Shown here in pieces: positions 45,701 through 57,904 of a stretch of DNA of 64,000 nucleotides (positions are counted from its first letter, which is position 1; every line of letters starts with the position of its first letter). Position numbers and translations under genes: made by a program. Where the stretch lies: the NCBI GenBank assembly GCA_036936605.1, contig JAUPFV010000005.1, forward strand, positions 125,978,453 to 126,042,452, read 5' to 3'. This DNA is from Limnanthes douglasii subsp. nivea (lineage: Eukaryota > Streptophyta > Magnoliopsida > Brassicales > Limnanthaceae). The notes under the pieces are model-generated. The model worked only from the letters and a program-made list of their open reading frames with translations. It was not told where the DNA came from and ran no database searches.

Positions 45701-46744
45701 CAAAATAATATATAGTGCATTAGCCTATAATTTTCATATCAATTTATTGACTTTGTTTGTCTAAGATGTTTAACTAATTTAGTATTTATTTTGTTTGCCA
45801 TTTTTTCAATAGATTGTAATTTGAAGAATACTATTAATGTTGCGTTCTTGTATATTGCTAATTTTAAAAAGCATAAACATATTATAATATTCACGATGGT
45901 CTGTAATGATATGGACCATTAGACTAAAGACGACCAACTTGTTTTTTTAGATTATAGAACTTTTTTAAAAAAAAACTTGTCTTTCAAGTTGTGGTAACAT
46001 TCCAATCGCCCTTAGTGTTATAATATTACATGAATGTAGCCTATAAAAGATTATAATTTTTTTACCAACCAAAATTTGATTTGCTAAGGATGTAAGTGCC
46101 CTATTACAGACGAACTTCGTGTAACCTCTTCATGTCAAAATTAAAAGTCTTACTAGGAAACTCTTCCCCATGAAATACAGGGAAAAAGAAAATTGTGTAC
46201 GCATATCATATAGATGACTATGCACACTAAGATTAAGGAACGTAAGTTGATTTTCTTGATCAATTCGTCCTCTCTTATACATTTTTGCACGTTTTGGTAT
46301 TTTTCAAAGTATGTATTATTTTTAGATGATATTTTGTTTGTACTTTCTTTTATAAATTATTACTTGTTTTTTCACTATTGAAAAAACTAAGTTATGCATA
46401 TTTATGTAGAAATTATTGTATTGGCACCAATATATTGAATAATGTAATTAGTTATAATATAACTATTCATGAATCTATTAAATTATCTGTTAAAATTTAA
46501 CCAATTAATTGGTACATATGTTTAGATCATATCTATAAAAAAAAATTGACAAGTTTGTTGCTGAATTACTTCAAGTCCATTTATACTACATAGAATTCGA
46601 TACATGTCTTAGTCGTAGCAACATGAAACAAACCAAAAAACGAAATTTTGATTCTTATCTTACAAAAAAAATGTTTATTCACACATAGACGACTATATGT
46701 GATATGAGAATTTGTTTTTATATATGAGAAGTTTGAAGTCATAA
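45701..46744. other. AT-rich stretch, no feature recognised
   Basis: No coding signal is visible. It lies between the upstream limit of LINE-2 and the left LTR of Gypsy-4. Confidence 0.45.
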
Positions 46745-47131
46745 ACAGGTTCAAGTTTGATATTGATGAAATTAATTCGATGGTTTGTTTGGTAAAATGG
46801 CTAGAAGTAATTAATGTTTTGTAAATGTTAGATTGATAAAATAGCATGTTAAAGAAAATTTTAGAGATGGAAACTCTTGCATTTAATTCCCTTCTTTCTT
46901 AAATGGTGTATAAGAACATATGTATATGATAAATGTCTAATGTCATTAATGGGTCATATCGAACCAATCGACTAAGATCAAAGTATTAAAATCGCAACTG
47001 GCTCACTAATTATTATTTGAATAAATCTAAATCAATAAATTAATTAATAAAAAATAATAATAACTAAATTAAATGACTAAAATGGGTATTGGTTTTTAGT
47101 CTGAAATGCTCTTCGAATATTTCTGACCTCA
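46745..47131 (-). repeat. Gypsy-4 3' LTR (left)
   Basis: It shares GTAATTAATGTTT, ATATGATAAAT.TCTAAT and CTTCGAATAT.TCTGACCTCA with 62802-63148. It is degraded, with several indels. Confidence 0.7.
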
Positions 47132-47488
47132 TCAGATAGCACCTTTAGCCCTCTCAAAAAAATTTGGTAGGGCTAACTAATAAATCATTTGAAATAAATT
47201 CATTATATCTCTCCAAACATGACTCTTCAGTATTTTTTTTGAATTGGTTAAAAAACATATTTCAAATGTATTTGATGGTCCCATTCAGATGTAGTTGTTG
47301 TTCAAATTAATGGTTGTCAACCGGTCGCACTACATGAACGTGTCATTACTTGATTAGACCCACGACCTGGCTCTACCATACGTAGGATAAACCAACCGTT
47401 TGAAAATATTTCCAATCCCCTAAAAATTATAGTTGTTGGTAGTGTTTCCACTTCCCTAGAACAAAACCCAACAGTATTTTACAATCCT

Positions 47489-47495
47489 TATAAAT
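47489..47495 (+). promoter_or_regulatory. TATA-like box of Gypsy-4 extra gene
   Basis: TATAAAT lies about 175 bp upstream of ATG 47665 and is followed by a CT/GA-rich leader with AGAGAGAGAAGCTT, as in Gypsy-1 and Gypsy-2. Confidence 0.35.
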
Positions 47496-47664
47496 TCTCC
47501 TTTTAGTTTTTCAAATCAGTACATGTTATAGAGATAAACTTCACTTTCTAGAGAGAGAAGCTTCTCCTTGCCATCATTATTAAGCTAATCACCAGTCGTA
47601 TTTTCTTGTCCTCCACCACTCTTGCCATTACGAATTCCAACTCCAACGATATCTTGGTGTTTGT

Positions 47665-49702
47665 ATGTTCCCCGCTAAAAACACTTTTATTGAATACGAT
47701 TGGCTGAATCTGTCTAAACTAGACGAAAAGAAAAAGAAAGATAAGGTTGTTGTTGGAATACTTTCCTCTAAAGGCACAGTTACTGTCACTCAGTCAATTG
47801 ATTACGGAGGAGTTTTCCCATACAACAAACGCAACATCCCATTAGACCATCTTCGACTGCTCAATAGTTTACTTCAAAAAAATATTCATTAAGGCCATCA
47901 CATTTTCAGGGAGTTACTAGTTGCATGCATCCTTCAAATTTTATAAAAATGGTCTGGATTCATAATAAAAATCACCTCCTAACTTGACTAGATAATCCAA
48001 AGGTCGTACAAATTCTTTTATGAGAGCTATAAGTTGCCCCACAAAAACCACATTTTTATGATGCCTCATCATAAAATCCGAGTATGGAGAGAGATATTGC
48101 ACCTAAACAAGCAGAGCCCTTCGAACCTAATCACGCATCCCCCAACAACCAAACAAAGAGGAAAACACAATTTCTCAACAGGTTGGATATTCAGGATCTA
48201 GTCCAAAGGTAATCGAAGATAACATGGAGGATATTAGTAAAAACTCTCCTTTGGATACATCTGGTCAAACCAATGAGACTTCAAAGCCAGCTAGGGAGAG
48301 AAATTTGAAGAATAATAGTAGTATAGATGGCTAAGGCAAATGCAAGGCCCCCGAAATAGAATCTCAAGAACTCCCCGAAATAGATAGCCATTAGAGCTCA
48401 TACTCTTTCTTACATATTTTTTTATAACTTGTCTCTAACCTCAATCTTTATACAACTATATTGAAGCCTTATATGCATCATCTGTAAGATGCAACAGTTA
48501 CTTTCAAGAAGTTAATTTAATGGACCGATGAGAAATGGTCTAAAGGCTTCCATTAATTTTGCACTCCCACTAACTTGGTTCAGAGTCATCTCTAGAAGAC
48601 TAACACCGAACGGGAGTTAGTGTAGGAACAGTTGACTACTCCTCCCCAAACATCTACAATCTCAAGAGAAACCCTAGCCATCAGAACAAGAAAGATAAAA
48701 AACATAAGAAAGGCACAACAATGAGTATTGTCGAAGCTGGAACTGAAGAGTAACCATATGAAATTGATGAATCTTTTTAGCTGCTATTACCGCCACTGTA
48801 AAAAACGATGACGAACCCACAAAGCTTCATTCGTTTAAAGAGAAGAACACACACAAGAGAAGAAAACATAGTAGTGACAAAAGAGATATAAAGAGAAAGA
48901 AAACTCCAACTCGTTCAGAGATTGTCCTCCATTCAGATATTACCCCTCATATAATCCAAAGCGTTGATCCTCCACTAGTTCAAGTAACTAACCCTTCTTC
49001 TCCATTGCGCCCATTGGAGGATTTGAATTCGAGGTTTTTGAGAAGAACTTTTCTTGAATCTACAAGTAACGCTACAAATATGATGTTTGATGGTGAGCCC
49101 TTCCAATTGTCATAGGAAAATGACACACTAGGGTATTCGGTGCTGAGTTTCGTTAGGATTGTTGTTGTGGTTTAAAGAGAGGTGAAGTCTCACATAGAGT
49201 CTATAACTTCTCTTCTAGAAGAAAATATAAGTCACAAAATATCTCTTTAAGAGGAGAAATCAGGACTGCTTACAAAGGGCTACAATCATCCAGTTCCGGA
49301 CATATCACCTCACTGAAAAATCAACAAGCTACTGATAGGGCCACCATAGAACATTTGTCAAAGGAAAAAAGTGATGAAGAAGACATTGTTAAGAAATACA
49401 AGGACAAGGTGGTTTTTCTAAAGGCTCAAACCACACAAGACACATAAGATATATTCAAATCCGACATGGCTTTGGAATTTCACAAACAAGATGCATAATT
49501 CGAACCCAACATACTTTTGGAATTTTACGAGGCATTCCCTATATTAGTTATTAGGTCTTTGTAGGAGCTAGTTCGAGAAATATTGTGGCCTAACGATATA
49601 TCTATAGTTGATCAATTAGGTATATATTTTTATTCATCTAATGATGGTTTTGATGAAAGTGATGCAAATGATTCTAAAAGTGGGAGTTCAGAAGAAGAAT
49701 AA
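47665..49702 (+). pseudogene. Gypsy-4 extra gene relic (antisense to its gag-pol)
   Basis: The N-terminus MFPAKNTFIEYDWLNLSKLDEKKK matches the Gypsy-2 antisense start MFTARNALVKGGWLNLSELE in length and pattern. The C-terminal part, about 49515-49702 (FYEAFPILV to SNDGFDESDANDSKSGSSEEE then TAA), matches the HEKFPKRNLGDLW to YSSDSSGDEE end of Gypsy-2. The region between is basic and Ser-rich but broken by many stops and shifts. A helical stretch at 49180-49440 fits the coiled coil. The globular middle domain is not recognisable. Confidence 0.72.
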
Positions 49703-49830
49703 CAAAACACTGCTGGGAACAAGCCTAAAAACTAGTAAATTTATATCTTGTTGTATTGTGTAAGTCATTGGCATGAACGAGACACTTTTTTAATGTTTAA
49801 TTTGGGTTCTACCAAGCCATTAATTAGTTC

Positions 49831-50161
49831 TGATAAGGGAAGACTTATATTATAAAATAAGATTGGTAAAATGAAAGTGTAGTTTGGTGTAAAGAAAACC
49901 TCATAAGAGAAGACTGTTGTGTAATATAATATAATCTCTTTGTAATTAATTATAAGTTTACAAAAAGGACCACAATTAGTTATTCACTAGACATGTGAAA
50001 CCCATTGAATGCACTATATAAGGACACCTCCTCTTATTGGAAGTTGATTTATAATGATTAAAAAAAGAAACTTTGCTAAGTTTCTCTCTATTTGTCTCTA
50101 GTTTCTCTCAAACATTGTCTTATAAATAGTATCACTCTCTAAATAATATTTGGAACTATCA
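49831..50161 (+). repeat. Gypsy-3 5' LTR
   Basis: The LTR is 331 bp, starting TGATAAGGG. A TATA-like TATATAAG lies at 50015-50022. Confidence 0.9.
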
Positions 50162-50180
50162 TTGATGCCGTATGTGGGAA
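50162..50180 (+). other. Gypsy-3 primer binding site
   Basis: TTGATGCCGTATGTGGGAA looks like a mutated TGG-type PBS of gypsy elements. It directly follows the LTR. Confidence 0.6.
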
Positions 50181-50899
50181 CAATTGGTACACGGAAATGT
50201 TCTCCAAAACCATTATCGTAATGTTGAATATTTTCCAATAAATGGACATGGAAGTCAAAGTGGAGCTAAATGGTGACGTTAATAATCTTAAAACCAGAGG
50301 AAGGTCCGAGGGTTATCCAACCAAAGAAAAGATGAAAGAAGACCAACAATTTGATAAACAGTATGCTAGCGAGCTATTATAAACATCTATTTTAGTGGCT
50401 CGAAGAAAAGAACTCCTACAATAAATTAAAAAATTGAATTCTAAGAGGGATGTTGCATTAACTTTCAAGAGTATTAGATCGGAGATTCGAATGGAACATG
50501 TGACATAAAAAGATGAGGTAGTTGACGACCATCGATACAATGACAAAAAAGATGTGTATCGAAGAAAGAATTGGTATTCTTCGAAGAGGAAAATAAAATC
50601 CATAGGTTGTTATGATTCAATTATCCTCCTTGGAAAGGGCAAGTCGACAAAAACAATGATAAGAAAATATATTTGAGGAAGTATATAAATGATTATCGAA
50701 TGTCTAATCGGATTAAAGATTCGAGGAAGGATAAAACAATACAAGGGTCTGAGGATTATGCTAAAAAACAACACGCTACAACATATTTTCAAATTCCTTC
50801 CGGGAGTTACAACTTTTAATACCAAGTGCGTAACTAATTCACAATTCAATCCTAAGTAGGTCTGTATACAATGGTAAACAAATTTCCAAGGGTAGCGTT

Positions 50900-53800
50900 T
50901 ATAGGACTGGGCATAATTGGAGATCTTCCTCTCTTTCACCAGAAATCCTTTCAGGAATCTACCAAATCGATTTGACATCTCAAAGCTGGATAAATTTGAT
51001 GGAACTCAAGACCAAAACAGGTTGCCTCAGGGATTTCTTTGCAGGTATTTCTCACAAACATTTAAAGGCACGACCTCAAAATAATATAACCGGTCGCCTC
51101 AGGGTTGTATTAAAAATTTCAACATGTTCTAGAATATCTTTCAACAATGCTTTGTGGAAGTAAAAATTTATGAACTAATGCCGATACTATTATTTACTAT
51201 GGGTAGAAGGTTGGGGAAAGTTTGAAAGATTACACCAATCGTTTCATCATGGTGAAACTTGTATGGAATATTATGAAGACCATGTAGCGTTGGCAGCTTT
51301 TCGGACGAGACTTCTCCTAGGAATTTTAAAAGATATTATGTTATAAAGGAAGGTTATGACATTTGAGGCTTTATTAGAATAGGTCGAAAAAATAATTTTA
51401 GTAGAATAGACACAAGCATTGGAAATAACTTTTATATCTCAATTTGAACAAAATCACCTCCAACGATCTCTTAATGTGACTTTTATTATGAGAACAAGTT
51501 GAAGAAACAATCTCAACGAGATCCAATGGCTAGGGAAACTGTTGGAACTTCACATCAAGAAAACACATTAGTAATTTCTGAACAAACGGATCATTTTGAT
51601 GTTTCAGCTAAGTATTTGGATCTAAAAAACAGAAGATATAATATTCATATTGTCGAGAAACTCACTCCAAATGAATATTTTAGTGATTTATGCGCGTTCT
51701 AAAAATCAAGGGAAATCTTTGGGGGTAATACAATTATAGGAATTTCGAACTACTCTCGAAAAAAGCATATTGTAAGTCTAGATACTCAATTAAAAGCAGG
51801 TGTTTCGACGCATCTATACTGAAATCCTTCTCATATACTTATTTTTGAGGACGATGATATGAGGGATGTGGCAGGACCACACGAAGATGATATAGTAACC
51901 ATAACTAGAATAACTAGCGATGACGTACAAAGAATTCTGATGGACACAAATAGTTTTGTCAATATTTTGTTCATGACGAGAAGATTGTGAACTCTCTAAT
52001 AATTCAGACGATTAGATCCGACCATCGTGGGTTTTACATGATTAATTGCAAAAGTCGTCAGAGAAATTGAAAGCATTGTGGAGTTCGGAAGAAGACTGTT
52101 CAGGAAACAAGTAAATGTATTATTCATTATGGTGGATGCACTAACATCCTATAATGCTATTTTTTGGAGATATTGGTTATCGAGAATGCACGCAGTAATT
52201 TTGACTGTATAAAAATGTTTGAAATATGTCGTAGGAAATAATGTCGGAACGATCAAGAGTAGCCAAAAAATAGAAACATAATTTTATTTTATTGTTTTGA
52301 AATCCAAACAGACCATGGGGAGATAACCAACAAAGATATAACAATTAATAGAGTCTCTTTCGTAGTCGGATCTTGTTAAGAATCTGAGGAATACTCAGGG
52401 TTTTGGTTTCCCGATGAGTGTTTCGAGGGATGAGTGAATTCTATTTGTATCCACAAATTTAGACATTTTTTGCATGATATATTGGAGACGTTATCGGTGT
52501 ACCTCGAGAAATTATTTATCACAGATTGGCAATCAAAAGCAATGTGCGCCTGATCATTCAGAAAAGAAGGCATTTTTCTCAAGAAACATATGAGGCTATC
52601 ATGACCGAGGTAGTTTATCTATCCAAAGTCGGGCACATACAAGAATCTCAGTATCTGATATGAACGACTAATCTGGTTATGATAAAAAATAAAAATCGCA
52701 AATGGCAATTGTGTCTAGATTTTACCGACTTAAACAAAGCATGTGCAAAAGATCATTTTCTAGTACCCCAGATATATCAGTTACTGAATTCCATATTATG
52801 GAATAATTTTTTTCTTTTATGGATCCAAATGATAAAGAAAGTACTTCATTTACTACTAGAAGAGGTTTGCATTGTTATAAAGTAATACCTTTCAGATTAA
52901 AAATGCGCGTACAACTTATCAATGTTTCGTAAATAAAACTTTTGAAGCTCAGATCAGGCGAAATGTTGAAATATACATTGATGATATGTGTGTAATGAGT
53001 ATGAAAGATGAGGATCACTTTGATGATTTAGAAGAAACCTTTGCTAGCTTGAAATGGGTCAATCTAAAGCTAAATCTAGAAAAATGCACGCTTGAAGTTC
53101 GATACAGAACGTTTCTTAGGGTATATAGTCGGTGAACGAGGGTTCGAAGTTGATCATGCGCAACAACCATGGCATCTCCTCGAACTATTGAAGAGGTTCA
53201 AAATCTTGACGCGAAGATTGGTAACTTTGAATAGATACATATCCCAATCCTCGGATAAGTGTGCTCTTTTTATTAAGTGTCGAGGCAAGCAAGGTGCGTT
53301 AATTGGACCCAAAACTGCATAAAAGCTTTTAAGAAGATTTAAGAGTATCTTTCATGTCCTGAAATTTTGTCAAATCATAATCTGGGAGACAAGTTATTCA
53401 TTTACTTAGCCGTATTGGATTATACTGTTAGTGATGTGTTAGTTCCGATAAGTTGATGGTTACCGTCGACAAGTTTTATGTTAGTAAGAGCATTTTGGAT
53501 GCTGAAAAAATATATTTGAAGTTAGAAACATTGGCCTTATCTTTGGTTACTAGTACTCGGAAATTGGAGCCTTATTTCCAAGCTCATAGTATTGTAATTT
53601 GAACTTCTTTTCCTTTAAAGAATGTGTTGCAAATACCTGATGTTTCTGGAAGAATGACTAAGTGGTCCGTTGAGCTAGGTAATTTTGACATGGATTTTGA
53701 GACCTAACAGCAATCATAGCTTAAGCTTTGGTAGATCTCCTGGTTGAGTTTCAATCTGAACGGACTGATATATAGTCCGACGAGAAAACATCAAAAGAAG

Positions 53801-55060
53801 AATGGATAGTTTGGACCGATTAAGGATCAAACACTTTCGGCTCTAGGGGTGGTGTTCAATTAATAAATTCGGATGGAATGGAAAATTATCAAGATACACA
53901 CACCTGTTTCCATGCATCGAACAATGAGGAAAAATATGAAGCAACTTTGACAGGTTTAAGGCTTTCCCATATCTGTGGGGACTGGAAAATTACGCTTAGT
54001 AAGTGACTCAAAACTTTGATAAATCATGCATCAGGACACTACGAGGAAAGTAACTATCATCTTGTCAAATATCTTAAAGCGTTAAAAGTTTTGGCAGTGG
54101 TTTTTAAAAGCATAAACTACGAACATGTTCACAAAGGTGATAATTATGTAGCTAATTTGTTGGCTAAAATTGTGTATTCAGATGGTTATCAATGGATCAT
54201 CACACAAGAAACCCTTCGATCATAAGGGGTTTAGAGCGGACTAAAGGGACCGATGAAGCTTTTCAAATTTTAACTAGTGACAAAAATGATTGGTCATTCG
54301 ATATTAGAGAAGTTTTAGTAAACAATTTGTTGCCAACTGATAAATTGATGTCTAAGAAGATACATTCCAAATCTCATGGTTATGCGGTCCTCAGAGGAGT
54401 CTTGTACCAAAAATTCTTTTAGCAGGCCTTAACTTCAATGTTTGGGGAATGATGAGTCACAAATGATATTATCATAATTGCACGATGGAGCAGGGTCTGC
54501 GCATTGTGGGTACAAAATGTTGATACGAAGAGTATTTCTATAAGGATATCATTGGCCTACGATCTTGTATGATGCCAAAGAACTAGTTAAAAGATGTGAT
54601 ACTTGCCAAAGGTTTGCTAATATAATTTGAAAACCAAGGGTCCCTCTTGAATCTATATCGATGGGGTATTGACCTTGTCGGACCATTGTCGATGGCATAA
54701 GGAGGACGACAGACGATAATTGTGGCAGTAGATTAATTTTCAAAGTGGGTAGAAGACGAATCACTAGCTGGAACAAGAGTCAATGATGTAATTAACTTCA
54801 TCAACTCAAATATATATTGTTGTTTTAGGATTCTGAGGCGAATTACTATGGATAATAGACTGTAATTTGATAATAAATACATGAAGGCTTTTTGTTCTTC
54901 TCCAAGAATACAACAATGTCTTTCGGTTCCTTTCCAACCTTAGGTGAATGGTCAATTTTAAGTTACTAATCAAACAATCCTTGATGGCATAAAAAATAAT
55001 TTGGAAGGGAAATATGGAAAGAGTCTTCATACAAACATTGGTCTAATACAAATAATTTTG
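50900..55060 (+). pseudogene. Gypsy-3 gag-pol, heavily degraded
   Basis: Gag homology starts near 50910 (GHNWRSSSLSPEILSG) and continues as SQTFKGTTS and SPQGCIKNF. The protease region near 51850-51975 reads DDDMRDVAGPHEDD; its active site is DTN instead of DTG. RT is at 52590-53330 (LCLDFTDLNKACAKD, YIDDMC near 52975, TRRLVTLNRYISQSSDKC). The first RNase H is at about 53390-53750 and the second at 53805-54215 (WIVWTD then a stop, CFHASNNEEKYEA). An integrase remnant is at 54470-55050 (HDGAGSAHCGYKML, GIDLVGPLSMA). Stops and frameshifts occur every 100-250 bp. Confidence 0.85.
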
Positions 55061-55239
55061 GAGTTAAAAGAGTTTTCCAACAAAAGTTATTATAAATAAA
55101 GAAGAAAAATATGATGATCATTAACAGAGCACGCCTCGACAGTATGAGGTCTTTACAAAAATGCCTCAAACAAAAGTGAGGACTTCATAAAAAACAAATT
55201 GATACAGAGATAGAACATGAAAACCCTTGAAACTTTATT

Positions 55240-56390
55240 TTACTCCGAAGGGATTCCGAAGGGATCATCTTTCGAAGATTCAGAAGAACTTTCATCATCG
55301 TTTAAATAAACCCATAAAGAACGGTATTTTATGTGAACGAGATTCCGAAAACTAACAAACTTCAACTCAGGGTAATATTCATGAATCTCCAAAACTAAAC
55401 CAGACTTGTCTATTGTGTTCCTCGTATCCATTTTAGCAACACATTTGGCAGCATAGGCTTCAAGAGCATTTTTTTATTAGTTTTAGCTTGGTTTTGGAGA
55501 GCCTATTTTTCTTTCTAGGATTTTATCTAAATCATCAAACAGTCAATTCAAAGTATGAATAGGTCTTATTATACACAAATCTTGTAAGTCTTGATGAGTG
55601 AATCATTCCTGGCGTTTTGCTCTGAGTAATGATTTTTTTCTTCTTGACAATATTTTTGGGAATCATAATATAATCTTCTGCACAAGTAAGCTTCTCGTAA
55701 AGTGCAACAACTCTCTTTTGGAGTGTGGTGACCTCTTGCTCAAGTCCCTCGAACTTTTATTTCAACTTCAGAGATTCTGACTTGCAATGATTTTTTTTAA
55801 TCTTTCGAGATCGTACTTTTTTCCAAGTATCACTGCAGACAAAAGAAGTTTACACATCTGAAAGGTGAAAACATCATCTTGAGGAATTTGCCTCATCGGG
55901 CCTTCATCTTACTCTCATCGAACACATCATAGTATTTATATTTCACCTTATAGAAGGCTAAAATATATTTTTTAACAACTCGGAGATTGTTCCCAATGAG
56001 AGTTTTGATATGCAAATGAAATTGAATAGAATCTTCTTTAGATTTTGATTTATCTTTCAGAGAAGAGCTGTCCTTAGCTATCAGAGGGCTCAAAACTAAC
56101 AAGTTTTCTTCACCAGAATGTGGTACCTCAGATTTCCCATCACCAACAATTTCTTTGGATTGAGCAGTGTTGGTAGTATTTTGGTCTTTATTTATAGGCT
56201 CGTCATTTGAAGTAGTTGACTTCCTTTCTTGAATGGGTTCGAGAGATCTTTTCGTTGTAGGAGCCACAATCGTAGTATTCTATAACCTTCGAGGAAGGGA
56301 TCCAAGAGTAGGACGTGGAGTGGTTTTTGGTGTAGCAGATGGAGTAGTCGGAACATCTGATGGGGTTTTGGTATGAACTTTATCCATAGG
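55240..56390 (-). pseudogene. Gypsy-3 antisense extra gene relic
   Basis: On the minus strand it starts near 56388 with MDKVHTKTPSDVPTTP and has a stop near 56283. It continues to 55893 as a charged Ser/Thr-rich region with IQFHLHIKTLIGN. The C-terminal end (55431-55240) reads EYYPELKFVSFRNLVHIKYR and SLWVYLNDDESSSESSKDD, corresponding to FHEKFPKRNLGDLWLYVEPED in Gypsy-2. It is shorter than in Gypsy-1 and Gypsy-2, and the middle is degraded. The leader keeps CTCTCTCTAAAAAGCTTTGAG (minus-strand equivalent), as in the other copies. Confidence 0.7.
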
Positions 56391-56929
56391 TTTTGGCAAA
56401 AACCAAAGCACTTCTCTCTCTAACAATTTTTAGAAAATTCTCTCTCTAAAAAGCTTTGAGTGAAGATAATGAATAGGAGTTGGGGTATTTGTAAAAGAGT
56501 ATTAAGCTTCAATAAGCTTCAAGCTCAAAAGCATCTGGAGATGTTTTCCTAGGGGAAATGAGTGCCTAGGATATGAGGTAATGAGTGTCGAGGGTAGGAG
56601 TGCGCCGCTTTGGGTCTCTTCCATGACAAGTCAAAAGGCACACGTCGATCATGTCAATCACCAACTGACGTGACGCCTAAAACATGATACACTACATGTG
56701 TCATATATTTATGAAGTCACACTCATAAAATGTTGGAATACATGCGTCAATAGTCACAACAACCATCCACCATGCGCTAAAAAACCAAGAGAAGAATTAT
56801 TTGACAATAAGGTCAATAAAATTCGATGAGAAATTAACAAAAATATCATAAGTCCGATGAGAGAAATAACATCAAATAAATCAAAGCATTTGCAAGCTAC
56901 AGTTCTCACTCGAACATCTTCACAAGGAC

Positions 56930-57298
56930 TGACGGGCTACTTATAATGGAAAAATTATATTAGAAAATGAGATCAGCAAAATAAAAGAGTAGTTTGGTGT
57001 AAAGAAAACCTCATTGGAGAATTATAAAAATTGTGTAATGTAAAAGAATCATTTTGTAATTAATTATAAGTTTGGAAAAATAACCACAAATTAGTTATTC
57101 CCTATACGTGTGAGACCCATTAAATTTACTATATAAGGACACCTCCTCTTATGGGGAAAGGTTATTGATAATGATTGAAAAAAAGACACTCTACTAAGTT
57201 TATCTCTATTTTTCTTTAGTTTTTCTCTCTAGGAATTCGCTCTTCCAAACATTGCTTTATCAATAGTATCACTCTCTAAATAATATATGGAACTATCA
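56930..57298 (+). repeat. Gypsy-3 3' LTR
   Basis: The LTR is 369 bp, starting TGACGGGC. It is longer than the 5' LTR through small insertions near its start and near 57236. Target duplication AGTTC follows. Confidence 0.88.
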
Positions 57299-57303
57299 AG
57301 TTC

Positions 57304-57422
57304 AAGGTATTTTCTAATGTTGACTCAAATGTTTTTTGTAATTTCTTAGCACAACTTAATGATATTTGTACTTATTATTTTATTATTCCAATATTTGTAC
57401 TTATTAAATATCTTAATCCAAC
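57304..57422 (-). other. Gypsy-4 non-coding piece beside Gypsy-3
   Basis: This short AT-rich stretch lies between the Gypsy-3 target site and the minisatellite. No ORF is seen. Confidence 0.5.
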
Positions 57423-57904
57423 AATTCGAAAGTAATCCATTGAACCAAATATCTTAACCATTCGAAGGCATAAAAATTAGATGCGTAAGCTATTAGAAGG
57501 TAATCCATTAAAAGACATCAAAATTAAATACACAAGCCATTCAAAGACATAAAAATTTAATACACAAGCCATTTGAAGGTAATCCGTTCGAAGGCATAAA
57601 AAATTAGATACATAAGCCATTTAAAATAAATCTATTCAAACAAATACAAAATTGGATACACAAGCCATTCAAAGTTAATCCATTCGTAGACATACAAAAT
57701 TAAATATACAAGCCATTTGAAGGTAATCCATTCGAAGACATAAAAAATTACATACATAAGCCATTCAAAAGAAATTTATTCAAAGAAATACAAAATTGGA
57801 TACACGAGCTATTCGAAGGTAATCCATTCAAAGACATACAAAATTAAATACACAATCCATTCAAAGGTAATCCATTCGAAGGCATAAAAAATTAGATACA
57901 TAAG
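57423..57904. repeat. 48-bp minisatellite with 144-bp higher-order units, about 10 monomers
   Basis: Monomers share the pattern CATTCGAAGGTAATCCATTC followed by an A-rich half ending TAAGC or CAAGC. They alternate in three types by their ends (AAATTGGATACAC, AAATTAAATACAC, AAAATTAGATACAT), so the order A-B-C recurs every 144 bp. One monomer (about 57530) is shortened to about 32 bp. The array lies in the Gypsy-4 region downstream of its pol, where Tat/Ogre elements often carry tandem repeats. Confidence 0.9.

Larger units (their letters stand above)
49831..57298 (+). mobile_element. Gypsy-3: degenerate Tat-lineage element nested in Gypsy-4
   Basis: The 7468-bp element has a perfect target duplication AGTTC (49826-49830 and 57299-57303). 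Its LTRs are 331 bp (49831-50161) and 369 bp (56930-57298); both end with GGAACTATCA. The PBS follows at 50162 (TTGATGCCGTATGTGGGAA). Gag, protease, RT, both RNase H domains and integrase can be followed on the plus strand from about 50900 to 55050, and an antisense gene relic lies at 55240-56390. It is more diverged from Gypsy-1 and Gypsy-2 than they are from each other. Confidence 0.92.

Noticed and set aside
50313..50978. Minus-strand ORFs at the start of Gypsy-3.
   Set aside because: They are antisense to the decayed gag leader and show no relation to the antisense gene of the other copies.
57423..57904. The repeat array was considered as a CRISPR array.
   Set aside because: Monomers are contiguous without unique spacers and lie in a plant retroelement.
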